From Helopsaltes ochotensis (taxonomy: Eukaryota; Chordata; Aves; Passeriformes; Locustellidae), in assembly GCA_013400155.1 (NCBI GenBank), contig VXBM01001214.1, positions 126,396 to 190,395 of the forward strand: a stretch of DNA of 64,000 nucleotides, written 5' to 3'. A model generated the notes under the pieces. The model did no database searches, was not told the DNA's origin, and saw only the letters and a program-made list of their open reading frames with translations. Position numbers and translations under genes: made by a program. This document shows positions 21,666 to 34,400 of the stretch, piece after piece. How positions within the stretch are numbered: position 1 is the first letter of the stretch; each line of letters begins with the position of its first letter.

Positions 21666-24600
21666 TTCAGAAGGTCAGAAACAAAACTGGTTCAAAACCA
21701 GGCACGTTGGTGGGAGAGAGCACTTGTGGCAACTGCTGTAAATCCACCCTGCAGCAGAGGTTGCAAAGGATGAGAGAAGGTGGGGAGGCTGGAGGGACAC
21801 GGCACTCTGCACACCGCTTTGGGGTTTTGAGCAGATGTTTTCTGTAACAGCTTAGGACCACAAGCATAATTGCACGTTTCAGTTCTTTCACCACTCGTTG
21901 ATTTAGACAGCAGTGTCACAGAAGCCCTGAATTGCTGCCCCATGTCTCTAAAGGGTTTGCTTCCTGCACAGCTATTCATTATTTGTTTGTTTGCTTATTT
22001 AAGGTGTGTGAAAACAGGCTTTAAGTGTCAAATAGACACAGCAGATGCTTTCCAAATCCATTAAACTCCGTGCACCAAATTCTGCTTCTCCTGCAGTGTC
22101 AATGGCCTGGAACAGAAAGTAAACCAGTTTGGGGTAAGTTATTTTCTTTCTGTTTCAAAAGCTTGATTAGGTATGTTGAACTCTAAAAAGCTCCCCTGGA
22201 AAAAAAAGAAAAAAAAAAAAAGTATTCAGGTTTCACTATCTGCTGCAATCTATTTTATCTATCCAAACATATACTTATTTCATGGACCCCTGAAAAGCTT
22301 TTAAAATGATAGTGATGAGTACTGCAGCTTTCCCTGGCCTGCCCTTTTTGACTGCCTGGGTAGACATTAATCCTGTATCTCAGGAAGTAGTAATTCCTGT
22401 ATTTTGCAAGCAGACTGAAGGTAAATTGACAAATTAAATTCTCCATGTATATTGCAATAGAAAAATGCAATGCCTAGTGAATCCTTGCAATGCCTTAAAT
22501 CCTTCTTAAGTGCTTGTAAACCTGTGATTTAATACCCTCTTCACTGCCTTTCACTAGTCTAAATGTGTTCAGCTCTTGAGTCTCTTCCTAGTAAGATTCC
22601 TTCGGTTTGGAGGAAGCTGGGAAATTGTTTAGATAAGTGAACGAATGCTCACAATGTTGTCTCAGCCAACTTTCTCTTAGTTATTGGAAAGATTCCAGAT
22701 TCCAATTTAAAGTAAAGGGCACCAGACTGAGCTCAGGGAGGTGGAGAAGGGAATTAAAATGACTGATTTAGCTGCAACCACAAATGTAAGTTTGACCCAG
22801 GATTTAGCTTTGGCAAGGTGCTCCAAGTAGTTTCCTTAAGCAGTCTAAGGAGGAATGGTTTATTTGAACAAGTTCAGATTTTGAAATATCGTAACTCTGG
22901 GGTTAGTTCTGGTATTTACCAGGGACAGAGAAACACTGATTTAGTAGATGTGGCACATGTCTTGCATGTAATGCACTACAATCACACAGTTTAGTGCTTC
23001 CTGTACTGCAGTGAATTTTGCATACAACAAATATTCCCCATCAGCTCTCCTCTCTGTTCTCCCCCTCCATCCGAACCCCCTGCCCTTCCAAGAATAAATG
23101 TTCTGTTACTTCTGGAGCAAGTTAAAGAAGCTTAACCCTTTTTTCTTTTTTTTTCTCCTTTTGGCTAATGTAAGCAGAAATGCTACAAAACACTATATTC
23201 ATCTTAAATCTGCTCTCTTAGTATTTAAATTTGGAGCAAATCAACCCTTGGCTTCAGACTCCCTGATGAAGGCTTAAAGACACACACAGCTGGCTATGTA
23301 CAACCATAATCTCCATGTTTTCTAACAGCAAAGATTTTGGCTAACCTCTTTTTCAACTTTGCTCCAAAGTGCCTGTTAATTTAGATGATTCAGATCCGTG
23401 GCTTTCCATTCTCCTTGGAAGTAGTATAACTGTTTTCTAAATTGTAGCCAAACTGCTTTCATCACTACCTATGTTTCTTGCCACCAAGCACCAGGAACTG
23501 CTGTTTCAAGAAAGAAATCCCAGATTCCACTGAAATTAATGGATTCGCTTCTCTTTCACATAAAGGCAAAGAGAATTTCATTCCAACGCAGTACATCAGA
23601 GGGGCTCAGAAGATCACGGAGTTTTGGCCTCTAATTTGGTGTGACCTTCTCTCACTTCTTTCAGCTGTCCCCTAAATTGAATCTCAGCTGGTAATTATTG
23701 AATGGCTCAGTCCTTTCATGTTCGTTTTTTCCTCTGTCCCATTTCACAAATGGAGTTGATTGTTGCCAAATGATGCAGAGCTGTTTGGAGTAAGAGTCTT
23801 GGCATTAACAGTCCTGGCAGCCCTGTTAGATTTGCTTAGTTTCCCTTCTAATCTCCGCTTCCAATCCCAACTTCAGAACTTGCCAATCTACAAGGTTTAA
23901 AAAACACTCAAACAAAAAACCTCACCTGGCACTGCAGTTGTTTGATTTCCTTGATATAATTATTTTCATTATTTTAATTTTCATGACTTATTGTCTCATT
24001 TTGCCTTTTTTCCCATAAATTGTTAAAGTATCTGTGTTGCCTATGCTCCCCAACCTCCAGGTGCCACCCAGCACATGAGGCAGCAAGGACACTTCAGCAT
24101 AATTATCCCCTTTGCTGTGCCTGAAAATCTTTTCCAGGACAAGAAGGCCATGTTGAATCAGTGGGTCCAGAAAAGTTTAACTCCTCTGACACCTTACCTG
24201 AAAAATACCTGGCACTGAGGTTAAAACACTGACATCCACCAAGGTTGGATGCTCCCCAGTGAAACTGGTGTAGGGGAAACCACTGAGGATGAAAGACCTG
24301 GCTGGAAAAATCACAGCTCCTGCAGACTTCACTGTTCAAGCTGGAAAACCTTTGAAACTGGTCCTGCTTGCAGAGAGGTAGCATGTTTTAATTGTGTCAA
24401 AAGCACAGTTCAATTATTGCTTTATTAGACCATCTATTTTGAATAGGCTTGTATCTTACTGGCTGGTTTCAGGATGTAAATGTGCATTATTCCCCTCCAG
24501 AAAACAGGCTACATAAATAAATAAACAAATGAAGGATTTTGGATTAAGACTTTGGAAAATTTGGGGCTAATTCTGAGAGATTTTGAAATGGTCATTTCTA

Positions 24601-27600
24601 TTTATCTGGATGGATATTCAGCTCTGGCAATCTGTACAAGATCTCTGTCAATCTAGGATTTAGCAAGATTAACCTCCTTTCAAACCAAGGGTGTTTTTGA
24701 GACTGACAGCTCGTTTTTATCTCTTTAAGCTATTACTGCCAGTTAGTAGAAGCTTTCTCAAACAGAAAATAACAGCTTATTTTAATCCTGATTCAGAAAA
24801 AGTTAACTTTATACACTCACTCAAGTTCCACAGAGATCTAATCAGAATCCTAGAGGCCATTCTGAGTAGAAATCCTAGGTCATGCCCTTCCTAAACATCT
24901 TATAAATAAATATAGTCTCCCATTTCAATAATGCGCCAAAAATATCAGCACTGAAATCTCAAATAATGGCATTTTGCAATTAAACATTAAAACGAGGCAA
25001 AAAAAAAATATAATGGGTAGAATGGATATTAATTGCATGCCCTTTTCTTGACATTAACAATTCTCATCGGATTTGGATTTGAATAATATGTATTTGTAAG
25101 GATCGGAGTAATTTTCTGAGCACATTTCTGAGCTAAAAGCTGTCCAGCTCTTTCTGGTTCATCTGCTGACAAGCTCCTTTAATTTGAATATTTTCAATTT
25201 AGCTTTTCCAAGCAGGGGCAGGCATGGTTAAAGCAAGCTGATATCCCACTGTCTCAGAGAGGACTCATGATTCAGGAGACAAGTCAGTAACTACCTCAAA
25301 GCAGACCTGTGTATGCTGGAAAACCAGAAATCCAACCAGCAATAATAATATGCAGAGCAGGTAAAACTTGGCTGAACTCATCTCCACGTTTGATATCGTG
25401 CTTACATGGGAATTTAATTTATGAGTACAGATGTTTTGTATTCTGCTTATTGTTCTCATAGAGGAAGAAATGAGAGATGAGCTCTCACATTTGGGCAAGT
25501 TCGATTTCTGGTGTAACTTCAATTGTCTTTGGTCCTTCATGTCCTTAAGCAAAATCTATGTCTTTAACTCTTCCTGTGCCTGTTTCATGCATTTATAACA
25601 TTTTCTCATACTGCACTATTTGCTTAAATCCTCTTCCATCAGCTCTCCGAATTCTGACAGACAGGAATTTTGAAATACAAAGAATGAAATAAGTTTTTAA
25701 AAGCAGTTTACATACCATTAACTTCCCAGACAATTAATGAACAAAAGCTTCTGTCCATTTATAGCACCAAATTCTAGCAACCATAACTAAGTTATGCTCA
25801 GTGTAGGTTGACTTCTCTCATTACATGAACAATCTAGCACTGGAGTGTGATGCTGCAGTGAAATAACACTGAACTTCAGGTTTTGCTGGTGACTACAGCT
25901 GTTGTAGGTTTGTTTTTAAAAATTATTTTAGTGTTAAGTCTCCTTTTGCCTTTAAATGCCAGTCTGGCTTCCTGCCTAGCATAACAGCTGTCTCATTTGT
26001 TTAGAGACTGTCACATGGGAAGGAGTATATATGATATATGTAGACATATATTTGTGTCCCTGAGCATGCTTTACTGGGCTGGTCTTTTCTCAGCACACAT
26101 GAAAATAAACAGATGTGGTGCAAAGGCTACAGCAGATAACGTTATAACCTGCAGTAGAGGTAAAAGAAATGGGAACAGATAATTAAAGAAATAGTTTAGG
26201 AAAGATGTTTTTGTGTGACATAAGAAAGCTGAGTTATTTCCGTGCTGAAAGAAAAGATTTTAAATATTCACACAAATTTTATGTCCACATGTAAAGGACT
26301 AGGTCTGATTGTCTTTCCATTTTTTTCCTGGCTGTAAACATTGATTGGATGTTTGGACACTAAGAAAATTATATTGCTCTGAATATCATCTAAGTGTTTT
26401 GTGAAATGAGTCTCCAGTTCTGCAATGATTTCTATTCTTTGATTCTTGTAACCAGCTGAGTAAGCTAATAAATATATAAAGGTGATTCAATTAAAAATGG
26501 CATTGAAAAGCAGGAAAATCCAGAGCTATATGAATAATTTCACACCCCATGCAAAATTGTCAAATTTTATCAGCTAGCCTTGTGCAAAATGAAAATAACA
26601 TTTTTTTGACAAGTCAAGCAGCATACATAGGCTAAGAGGGCAATTTATCCATTCTGCTGTGTAAGTACACTTGAGAAGCAGAATTATGGGGAAAAAAATC
26701 TGTAGGGAAATTGATATAAAGCTTTAATCCAGGATAGGACCATCTCTGTTGTTATTTGAGTGTTAGATATCTCAGTGAATGCTAGGAATTGGGTTGACCT
26801 GGTAAATGGCCCATCCCACACCCATCTTTTACACAGACTGGGTGAATTTCCTTCTGAGGATTCTTTATTTTTTTTCCCAATGGTTATAAAGGGAACATGC
26901 GCTAAGAAGCTCAGATGTACTAATCTAACTTTTAGATGAGTCTGGGTTAGATTACTTTCTCCCTTCACCCTCTACAAACTGTTTGTGGGTAACTCAGAGT
27001 ACTTAAAATTGTCTTTGGACTCTGAACAGGAAGGTATTTATTACAAGGAAAGAGGAAAACCATCACTTACCCCACCAGTACTTGCGTTATTTGATTTCCT
27101 GATGGGTTTCTGCTCCCCAGTTCATGGATGCTTGTGTAATACAGCCCAGCATTGACATACACGTTTTGTGCCTTATTAAATATTATTGCTTCATTAATTT
27201 TTATTTTTTTTATTTCAGATAGAGGGATTAAAACATGAGTGGGCACTATATAAATTCTGGGGGTGGGTTATCCAAATGTATGTCAATCATACATCTGGAC
27301 ATGAAAAGAAAAAATATTGTAGTTTGATAATGACTAAAATCAAGGAGAATCATTTTCCCTTGACCATACATTAAGCAAGAATAAACCAGAGGCCTTGTTA
27401 TGAAGTAGAAAGTATATGTACAAGTGTATTAAATTTAAAAAAAGGGCTTTTTAACAGAGAAAAAACCAGAGAGTAAAAATCCATGTTCAAGAAGGAAGAC
27501 TTGCTGAAGTATAAAAGGGCACTTTGCCAAAAGAATTATGTTTCTGAAGGAAGCAGTGCATGCCACTTTTTAATCCAAAGCAAAATGTCTGTAGCTGAGG

Positions 27601-28007
27601 CTTTAACTTCTGGAACAAAGGGATTGTATGCTACATAACACTTGTAAAACAAGCAAGTAATCTCTGCACATGCCCATGCAAGAAATGAATGGAACATTCT
27701 CAATTTATAAATGAGTAATAGTAAATCCTGAACATTTCTAATTAGTTTATTTAGTTCCACTACAAGGAAGCCAGAATAGGAACGAGGATGGCATGGTAAT
27801 AAGAACCTGTACTAAAAAGAAACCCCAACCCCCCAAAGAAACACTGCCTACGTTCTTCAGCAGAGTAAGCCTGATGTTCTAGACCTCCTCCAAACTTTCA
27901 TGTGTGTGCTTGGATGCAGCCCTTATTAATAGAACTAAATATATGAATTGGCCCGTGTTCTTGAATAAGAAGGAAGGTGGACAGGCACCAGTCCATTTGT
28001 GGATATA
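21666..28007. other. Long non-coding stretch; one candidate exon
   Basis: About 6.3 kb without a named repeat, apart from a candidate exon at 22097-22133 (listed separately), an AAAT-type run at about 24513-24530, and short A-runs. The longest open frames are about 95 codons and show no domain. Confidence 0.5.
22097..22133 (+). other. Candidate 37-nt exon with strong splice sites
   Basis: The acceptor is 'ttctgcttctcctgcag' (ending at 22096). The donor is GGG|gtaagt with the GT at 22134. The 37 nt between them are open in two frames; one reads VNGLEQKVNQFG, which looks protein-like but matches no family I recognise. With only 37 nt the open frame means little. The segment could be a micro-exon, a lncRNA exon or chance. 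The candidate at 17838-17874 is on the same strand and has the same length. Confidence 0.3.
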
Positions 28008-28195
28008 TGAAGACAGGCTGGGAGAGCTGGGGTTGTTAAACTTTGAGAAAATGAGGCTCCAAGGAGGTGTTGTTTGCACTTTTCAGTACCTGAAGTGGCT
28101 ACAAGAGACCTGGAGAGGAATTTTACAAAGGAAGGTAGTGATGGGACAAGAGATAATGATTTTAAGCTGGAAGAGAGCAGATTTAGATTATATCT
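28008..28195 (+). mobile_element. CR1 LINE fragment (upstream part of 3' region)
   Basis: Matches the CR1 segment upstream of the terminal block: 'gaagacaggctgggagagct', 'ggggttgttaaactttgag', 'gaaaatgaggctcc', 'cagtacctgaagtgg', 'gggacaagagataatg', 'attttaagctggaagagagc', 'agatttagattatatc'. It stops before the octamer tail, just where the reverse-strand LTR begins. The missing CR1 3' end is not found on the far side of that LTR. Confidence 0.8.
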
Positions 28196-28429
28196 TCTTT
28201 AACATGTGTGATGGGTGTGTACATTCTTCAGCCCTGAATTCTCAGAATTGGTTTCCATTAACCCCTTAATTAGAGGTATCTTCCTCACAAAGTCCTGTAC
28301 CAGGGCTTATAAGATGAAAGGAACTCACAGCTTCGTTCTTAATGATGTTTATTCTAGTTCTTATCTCAAGGTCCGAACACCGCCAGACACCAGGCTTAAC
28401 ACGCTGACCCTCCTGGCTGTTGAGAGCAA

Positions 28430-28472
28430 GAGAGAGAGAGAGAGAGAGAGAGAAAAGAGAGAGCAGAGAGAG
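28430..28472. repeat. (AG)n microsatellite
   Basis: A run of AG dinucleotides with a few interruptions (AAAAG, CAG). It lies inside the reverse LTR, so it may have expanded within the element. Confidence 0.9.
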
Positions 28473-28754
28473 GAGCTAAGGTCATCTTAAAGGTTTCTAA
28501 CCCAATTAACTCTTAAACCGTACCACATTTACAATTATGTGCCAATAATCACTACCTGTTCTAGACATACGATTTCTACATCAAATCCATCCTACCAATG
28601 TCTCTGTGCCACCGTCACAGCAGAAGATGGAGTAGAAGAAGAGGAAGAAGAACATGAGACCCCACCCAAAATTCTTCATCTACTTCCATTCTAATAAACC
28701 CAAAACTACAAATTTTCACCCTGTGATAAACTAAACTACTATTTATTTCACATC

Positions 28755-28790
28755 TTTGTTGTTTTCAATTCATTTGTTGTTTTCAATTCA
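28755..28790. repeat. Perfect 2 x 18-bp tandem repeat
   Basis: The unit 'tttgttgttttcaattca' occurs twice back to back (28755-28772 and 28773-28790) with no mismatch. It lies inside the reverse LTR. Confidence 0.95.
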
Positions 28791-28925
28791 GTTTCAAAAA
28801 ATTGTTGGAAGTTTTTCCCATGGACTAAGGTCAAAGGCAAGACCCCTGCTTTTCTGGGGTCCCAGCCAGGTTCTCGGGCCCCCAGGGAAGTTTGAGGGGT
28901 TTTGTGCGTGCCCTGGACTCCAACA

Positions 28926-29153
28926 CTGAAAGAGCACTGCCTGAAAAGACATGGGTTGGATTCTTCAGTCCTGGAATGGGGTGTTTGAGTGGCAGATCTG
29001 GTATGGCATGCTGTCAGCCCTGGGATGCAGTGTGAGGCTTTGAGACCTTAAAATGAGTCACTTGGTTCCCTAGAGCACCACTTGGACTACTTGGGATTAT
29101 ACAGAATTATCCAATTAGTTTTAAGAGACTGTGCTAAGCGGGAAGTGTATCAG
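28926..29153. other. Non-coding, between LTR and reverse CR1
   Basis: About 230 bases with no identifiable feature. Confidence 0.5.
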
Positions 29154-29265
29154 TCATAGAATGTTCTGGGTTGGAAGGGACCTTATTAGGCTCATCTGCT
29201 TCCACCACCACCTACCAGATCCAGTTGCTAAGGACCCTTCCAGCCTGACTTACCCACACGGGGTC
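29154..29265 (-). mobile_element. CR1 LINE 3' end, reverse orientation
   Basis: On the + strand it starts with the inverted octamer remnant 'tcatagaatgttctgg', then 'gttggaagggacc', then 'ctcatctgcttccacc', and continues to about 'ccagcctgacttac'. That is the inverted CR1 terminus, 5'-truncated. Confidence 0.85.
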
Positions 29266-32200
29266 ATTTTGAATCTCAAGGCCAGGGCTTAGAGGAACAC
29301 AAATAAAACCTTAAAGGTGCTCTGAAATTTGCTGAGTAAACTGCAGGCACAAACCACGCAGCTGGTGTGAAAGAACAACACAACAACGGAAAACATTCCT
29401 CCCTTGCCAGTTTTGAAAGAATGTTCTCTTTTCTAAATGCAGTGGCTTAATATTTTGCTTTGGTGGAAGACATAAAGACAATTTTTGTATTTCTGAAGAA
29501 AACAGCTTAGAGTTTTCTGAAAGTGCCAGTTCCAGCCCTTTGGGGCATTCGTTTTGCCAGTAGCAGTTTCATAAAGAGTCTTGGTTTATATCTCCTCTTC
29601 ACCTCCACAGTGCATGTTGCTATTGCCAGTCTGCAGAAAAACTCCAGGTTTGTCTCAGGAGGCTGGAGACTGCACGTGAGATATGGATAAATGGGGAAGA
29701 AATCTCTTTTTGACACCTATATGTGGTTAATCACCAGCTGATATTCCCTCCACTTCTTTATAGGTTTGTTGCATAAGACTCCTGACTAATCCCCCGGAAG
29801 GGCTGTAATTTGTAACAAAGTTGAAGTGAACAATATTACTTTAAATCAAAACGAGTAGCATATAGGAACAGAAGCCAGTAAGTACACACAAGGCAGATCC
29901 TGTGTAAGTAAATTGATAAAAATTCAATTTGATGAGGTTAATTATACTCAGAAGGGCTTTTCCTGCCTTAAAGAAAATCTGTTTTGTTTCCCTGTAGGTA
30001 TGGATAATGCTTAATGGAGACTTGCGGGTATTGGAATAGAGTTACTTTGTGGCTGTCTGTGCTTCTCAATGGCCTAGTCATAGCTGTGGGAAAGCCCTAA
30101 AATAAAGCAAAATTCAAAATTCTCAACTTCTAAGGCATAAGTACTTCCCCGTGCCTGCCTCACACCTTTCAATAAAACAAAAAAGTACCAATCTATCAAA
30201 ACTATAGCGTTGCATTCATGACATGCACAGTTGGCTCCCTACAAAGCAACAGCATTACAGATGAAAGATCAGACAAAAGTTTCCCATCATTTTAGAATGC
30301 ACTTCTTACCTAAAAATTTCTTGTCAAGAAAAAATTATGGATCACCGGCCTGAGGAAACCCAGGAATTAGGTTTGGGGTTGACAAACTTTTAGCTTTATA
30401 AAAGTACACGCTCTCTAGAGGTCGCATCCCTGGGAGGTAACAAGCCTTGCTCTAGTTAGAATGTGTCTCAAGAGCAGCCAAGAGCAGGTTTAAGTATTCA
30501 TGGTTCCTTGTAACTGACATAGGCATGGAAGGGAATGTGCTTTCAGAAAACAGTTCAGTTGCCTTTGTGAGTTCAGAAAATGCAAAAGACTTCTGGTTAA
30601 ATTCTTACTATTTTTCAAAGAATTCTGAATAAACACAAACATTTTTCATCCCTCATTCCCAATCTGTGTGTTGTCTTCTTTCAAATGACACATCACACCA
30701 CTGTATTGGTATTTCTGAGAGGTGAAACTGGATTTTCTAGCATGACTGTTTTCTTTGCAGGCCATATCCTTTCCAATAAGGAAAGTTATCGTTGTTAAAA
30801 ATACAATTTGCCCATCCATCACAAGCCTTGCATGTGCACCTAGGCATGTGGTTGGTGATCAAATCCAATCAAAGGTTCTGCCTTTACAAGTAAGAATAAT
30901 GCAGCACAAAACTCAGTCTAAATAGGTTTTCCTTCTTCTGCTTGACAAAGGCTTTTGAATTTTCTTATAGAACATTTTACCCTTCCATGAGCATACAGAA
31001 GAATGGATCAGTGGTTGAAGATTTTTCTTGACACACATGACAGCAATTCCCAGACTTAAAACTACAGAGTTTTGGAAGTTTTTGTCCCAGACTTCACTCT
31101 CCCTGATGGAAGGGTATTTGAGATCCCATCTGATCTCACCTAATGCCTATCGTAATCTCTTCACAGACACGACTCAAGCTTATTCCGTGTTCTCCTTCAC
31201 AAGCTCCCCTCTCTTCAAAACTAACAAAAAATGCATTCTATCTCAATCTTTAATTGTTTTAAAAGTATGAATACAAACAAATTTCTCTGTCCTTTGATTA
31301 CAATATTGCTTATCTTCCCATTCCTATTTATATTCTGCATTGCTGAATGTAGGTAATTAGAACTATATTATATTGCTAACAAGGTTCCACCAATGATTAG
31401 AATGAAGAGCAAGAGTGCTTTCCTAATACCAGTGGGAGTACATCAACTAAAGGGTCTTCAAGTTTTACAAAAGCAAAAACATTGGAAAAAAACTTGTGTT
31501 TCATCTTGTTTGTCTAGCTTTAGAAGAGGTACTGCCAAGCCAAGAATGAACCCAAACGTTCCTCTGTAGCCTTAATTCTTTCATAAATTTTTGGGTAATC
31601 ATGGTGTCTCTTCTGTCAACCCTTCTGAGCACGACGAATTGAGGAACAGATCTGTGACACCAGTTCCCCATTTTTTTCCTTTCCCTTTTCATTACCCAGG
31701 TCCCTGAGACATTCCCAGAGGTTGCATGTCAGTGCCCTTTCTTCCTTTTTCATCTGTAATATATTTTAGACATCAAAATTTAGCGTGAGATGAACGTATA
31801 GCTTTTTTGTCCAGAGGTTAATATGAGATGCAAAGAAATTAGGGGACCTCTTTATGTCACAAGTGAAATCTGTGGTGCATCTGGGGATTCAGCTTTGAGT
31901 TCTCAAATTCCACATTGCTGACTGGAAAAATACATCAAAAATTCCTTACAGCTGGCAGTCTCAGCTCTGTGTTAATGCAAGAAGATGGAATGTGGAAGGT
32001 GCCAAGGTGGCTGTTAACTCAAATGACTCTTTATCTGTCAAAATTATTCAAATTTTTCTTCAAGTATCCAGACAGCAACCAAACTGAATCCAGAAGAAAA
32101 ATAAACCAAAACAATAGGAAAAGTCTCTTTCCTGGGTAATATAATAAGATCTAGAGTGGACTACCTACTATCCCATTCAGAAATGCTTTAAAATATTTAA

Positions 32201-33829
32201 AATTTATTTGGCTGACTCTGCCAGAGAGTCTGGGAATTCATTAGGATATAAAGGTATTTGTGGTCTGCAGGGAATACTATAAAATGGATGGCCACTGGTA
32301 CCTATGAATAACTTATTTGTCACATTTGAGTCATAACATTTCACAGCCTAACGAGGAAAGATGTGCAGTTTTATATTTTAAATTTACATATGTAAAACTG
32401 AATTGAGCACTTTTTTGCATACCCTAGCACAGTAAATAACAGTAGATTTGTGATAACAGCATTAGCTACAGCAGGTTCATGAATTACAATGTAATGTGCC
32501 CCTGTACAATTTCAATACCGCTCATTTTTCTTCTCCCTCTTTGCTGCTGCTCTAAATTCTTTATCTGGGAAGCTGGAGACTAAATATAGCATTCACTATG
32601 CCTTGAACTGGGAGGGATGGATAGACTGAAGATGACTTTGAAGATTATATATCTATGATTGCATGAATATTCATGTTTGCAAAAAAATTATCATCTTTGG
32701 TTATTCCAACAGAACTGTACATTTTGTTAACCCTGGGTCACTGCATAGAAAGGAGAGTTCTCCTAGGGTCAGAAGGAAAGCATCAGGATTAAAACTCTCT
32801 TCTTTTCTATCCATCAGTGTTTCCCTGGGGTTTATGATCTTTTCCTAAGCACCCTCAACCATTCAGAGGGCACAGGGGTAGAAAGAATATTTACACTTGT
32901 GTACCCTTACTCCACAGCCAGGTGATCAGGAAGGTTAGGCAAGAGCTGGGCTGCCCAAAGAGAGGGTCCTGCCATGCTTTTACTGAATACTGTCACAAAT
33001 CATCTCAATTTTAACCAGTTTCTGCTGATTTCTAGGGGGCAGGTGGGACTTCTTTAGCACAGAGGCTTGGTATTTCTTATGTGATTCTTAATTTTTTCAG
33101 TTTGTTTCTTTGGGTTTTTTTTTTCAGGAATACTGAGGGATGGTAATTTTCTTCCAAGAAAAATCTGCAGATCTGAACCTCTTCTTTAAAATTTTGTTTA
33201 CTTCCTTTCTCCCTAGTGTTCTGTGGAATCCCTGCAGCCTTCCTAATATACACGACGCTACAGTGTTCCTTTTCCTCATACAAAGAAATCTGGAGCTGAG
33301 ACCTGCATTTGTAATTTCAGGGATGATTTTTGTTGGGCTTTTTGCAAACACTTGTTTTTCACCAGTTTATAATGCACTCTGTCATCAATCAGTGGTCTTC
33401 ACTAAAGAAATAGTCAGAAATAAAGAAGTTCTAAGGGAAACTCTGAGTTCATATGGAGAAGAAATATTCAGACATATCCTAGTGAAAACTACCAGAGGTT
33501 TATAAAAGAAAATAAAATGAAACTTGATCTTAATGATTTAATCCAAATCCTTTGGGATTACAAGGAGACCTCTATTGGGAGATATTGCACATCTGCTGAA
33601 TGGGGATAGGAGGATTTATTCATTCTTCTGCAGCATCTGGTTCTAGCACACATCAGGGAAGATGACAGTTCACAGGTCTGATCCAGCATAGCAATTCCAC
33701 TGCTCCACAAAATTATATTCATTCCTTCTTTTCCCAAACGCTGTGTCTCAAATGAGATACTAAAACATGAAAGAACAGTGACATTCTTAAATGTCAGCTG
33801 ATAACAAGAGCACCTATTAAACAGTAATA

Positions 33830-34400
33830 GGAAGATCCATATCTAATTAATCTGTCAATTGTGATGAAAAAATAACATAAACAATTAAATTTTAATTATG
33901 TCCATTAAAATATTTTAAGTGCAATCTACTTGAAAAAGATGATGGCTTTAACTGAGATATTTCAAAGCAGCTACAAGTAACTAACCAACCCACTTCCAAA
34001 GTGTCAATTAGCACAGTTTAGCTACCTTTATACTGATATTCATATTTGAAATGCCAGCAAAACACTTTAACACATCTAGATGCCTGATAGGTTAATAAAA
34101 TGGTAACAGATTGCTTTCCAATGTGTAATTTTGAATTAATGACATTATATCTAAGCTTTCCTCAACAGGAGCAATCTAGTTTTTAATTACATTACAAACG
34201 AAATCTTGCAATATTAAGTCTATAATTAAAATCTTAATTGAGTCAGGAAATCATAACAATAAAAAGGTTGTTGAAAAGTGCATTTATTTTATTATTCGTG
34301 ATTCCGTATGTTCCCTTCAAAACAGAAATAATATGCATGTCATTCATTAAATTTTAAATCTATATTATTTAGCTTTAATGGGGCTCTCTACATTGAATTA
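33830..34400. promoter_or_regulatory. Candidate conserved enhancer-like element
   Basis: Within this repeat-free segment there are many homeodomain core sites: CTAATTAA near 33843, AATTAAATTTTAATTA near 33884, repeated ATTAA/TTAAT, and 'tataattaaaatcttaatt' near 34221. There is also an ATGCAT-type octamer-like site near 34333. Vertebrate developmental enhancers often look like this. The composition alone is AT-rich, which raises the background of such sites. The call is inference and rests on motif density only. Confidence 0.25.

Larger units (their letters stand above)
28205..28925 (-). mobile_element. LTR of an endogenous retrovirus, reverse orientation
   Basis: On the minus strand the element opens with TGTTGGAGTCCAGGG at 28925 and runs to a CACA-type end near 28205. 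On that strand AATAAA signals occur at 28742-28747 and 28348-28353; the second is followed by an 'aagaacgaagctgtgag' region resembling the R/U5 of songbird LTRs. An internal (AG)n tract lies at about 28430-28472, and a perfect 18-bp tandem duplication at 28755-28790. The TATAAG at 28306-28311 lies downstream of the polyadenylation signal on that strand, so it is not the promoter. The left edge is uncertain and no clean target duplication was found. No retroviral coding sequence is attached. Confidence 0.55.

Noticed and set aside
33140..33505. 121-codon partly hydrophobic open frame preceded by a T-tract and CAG
   Set aside because: The protein resembles no family, has no donor of note at its end, and shares the region with equally open frames on the other strand.
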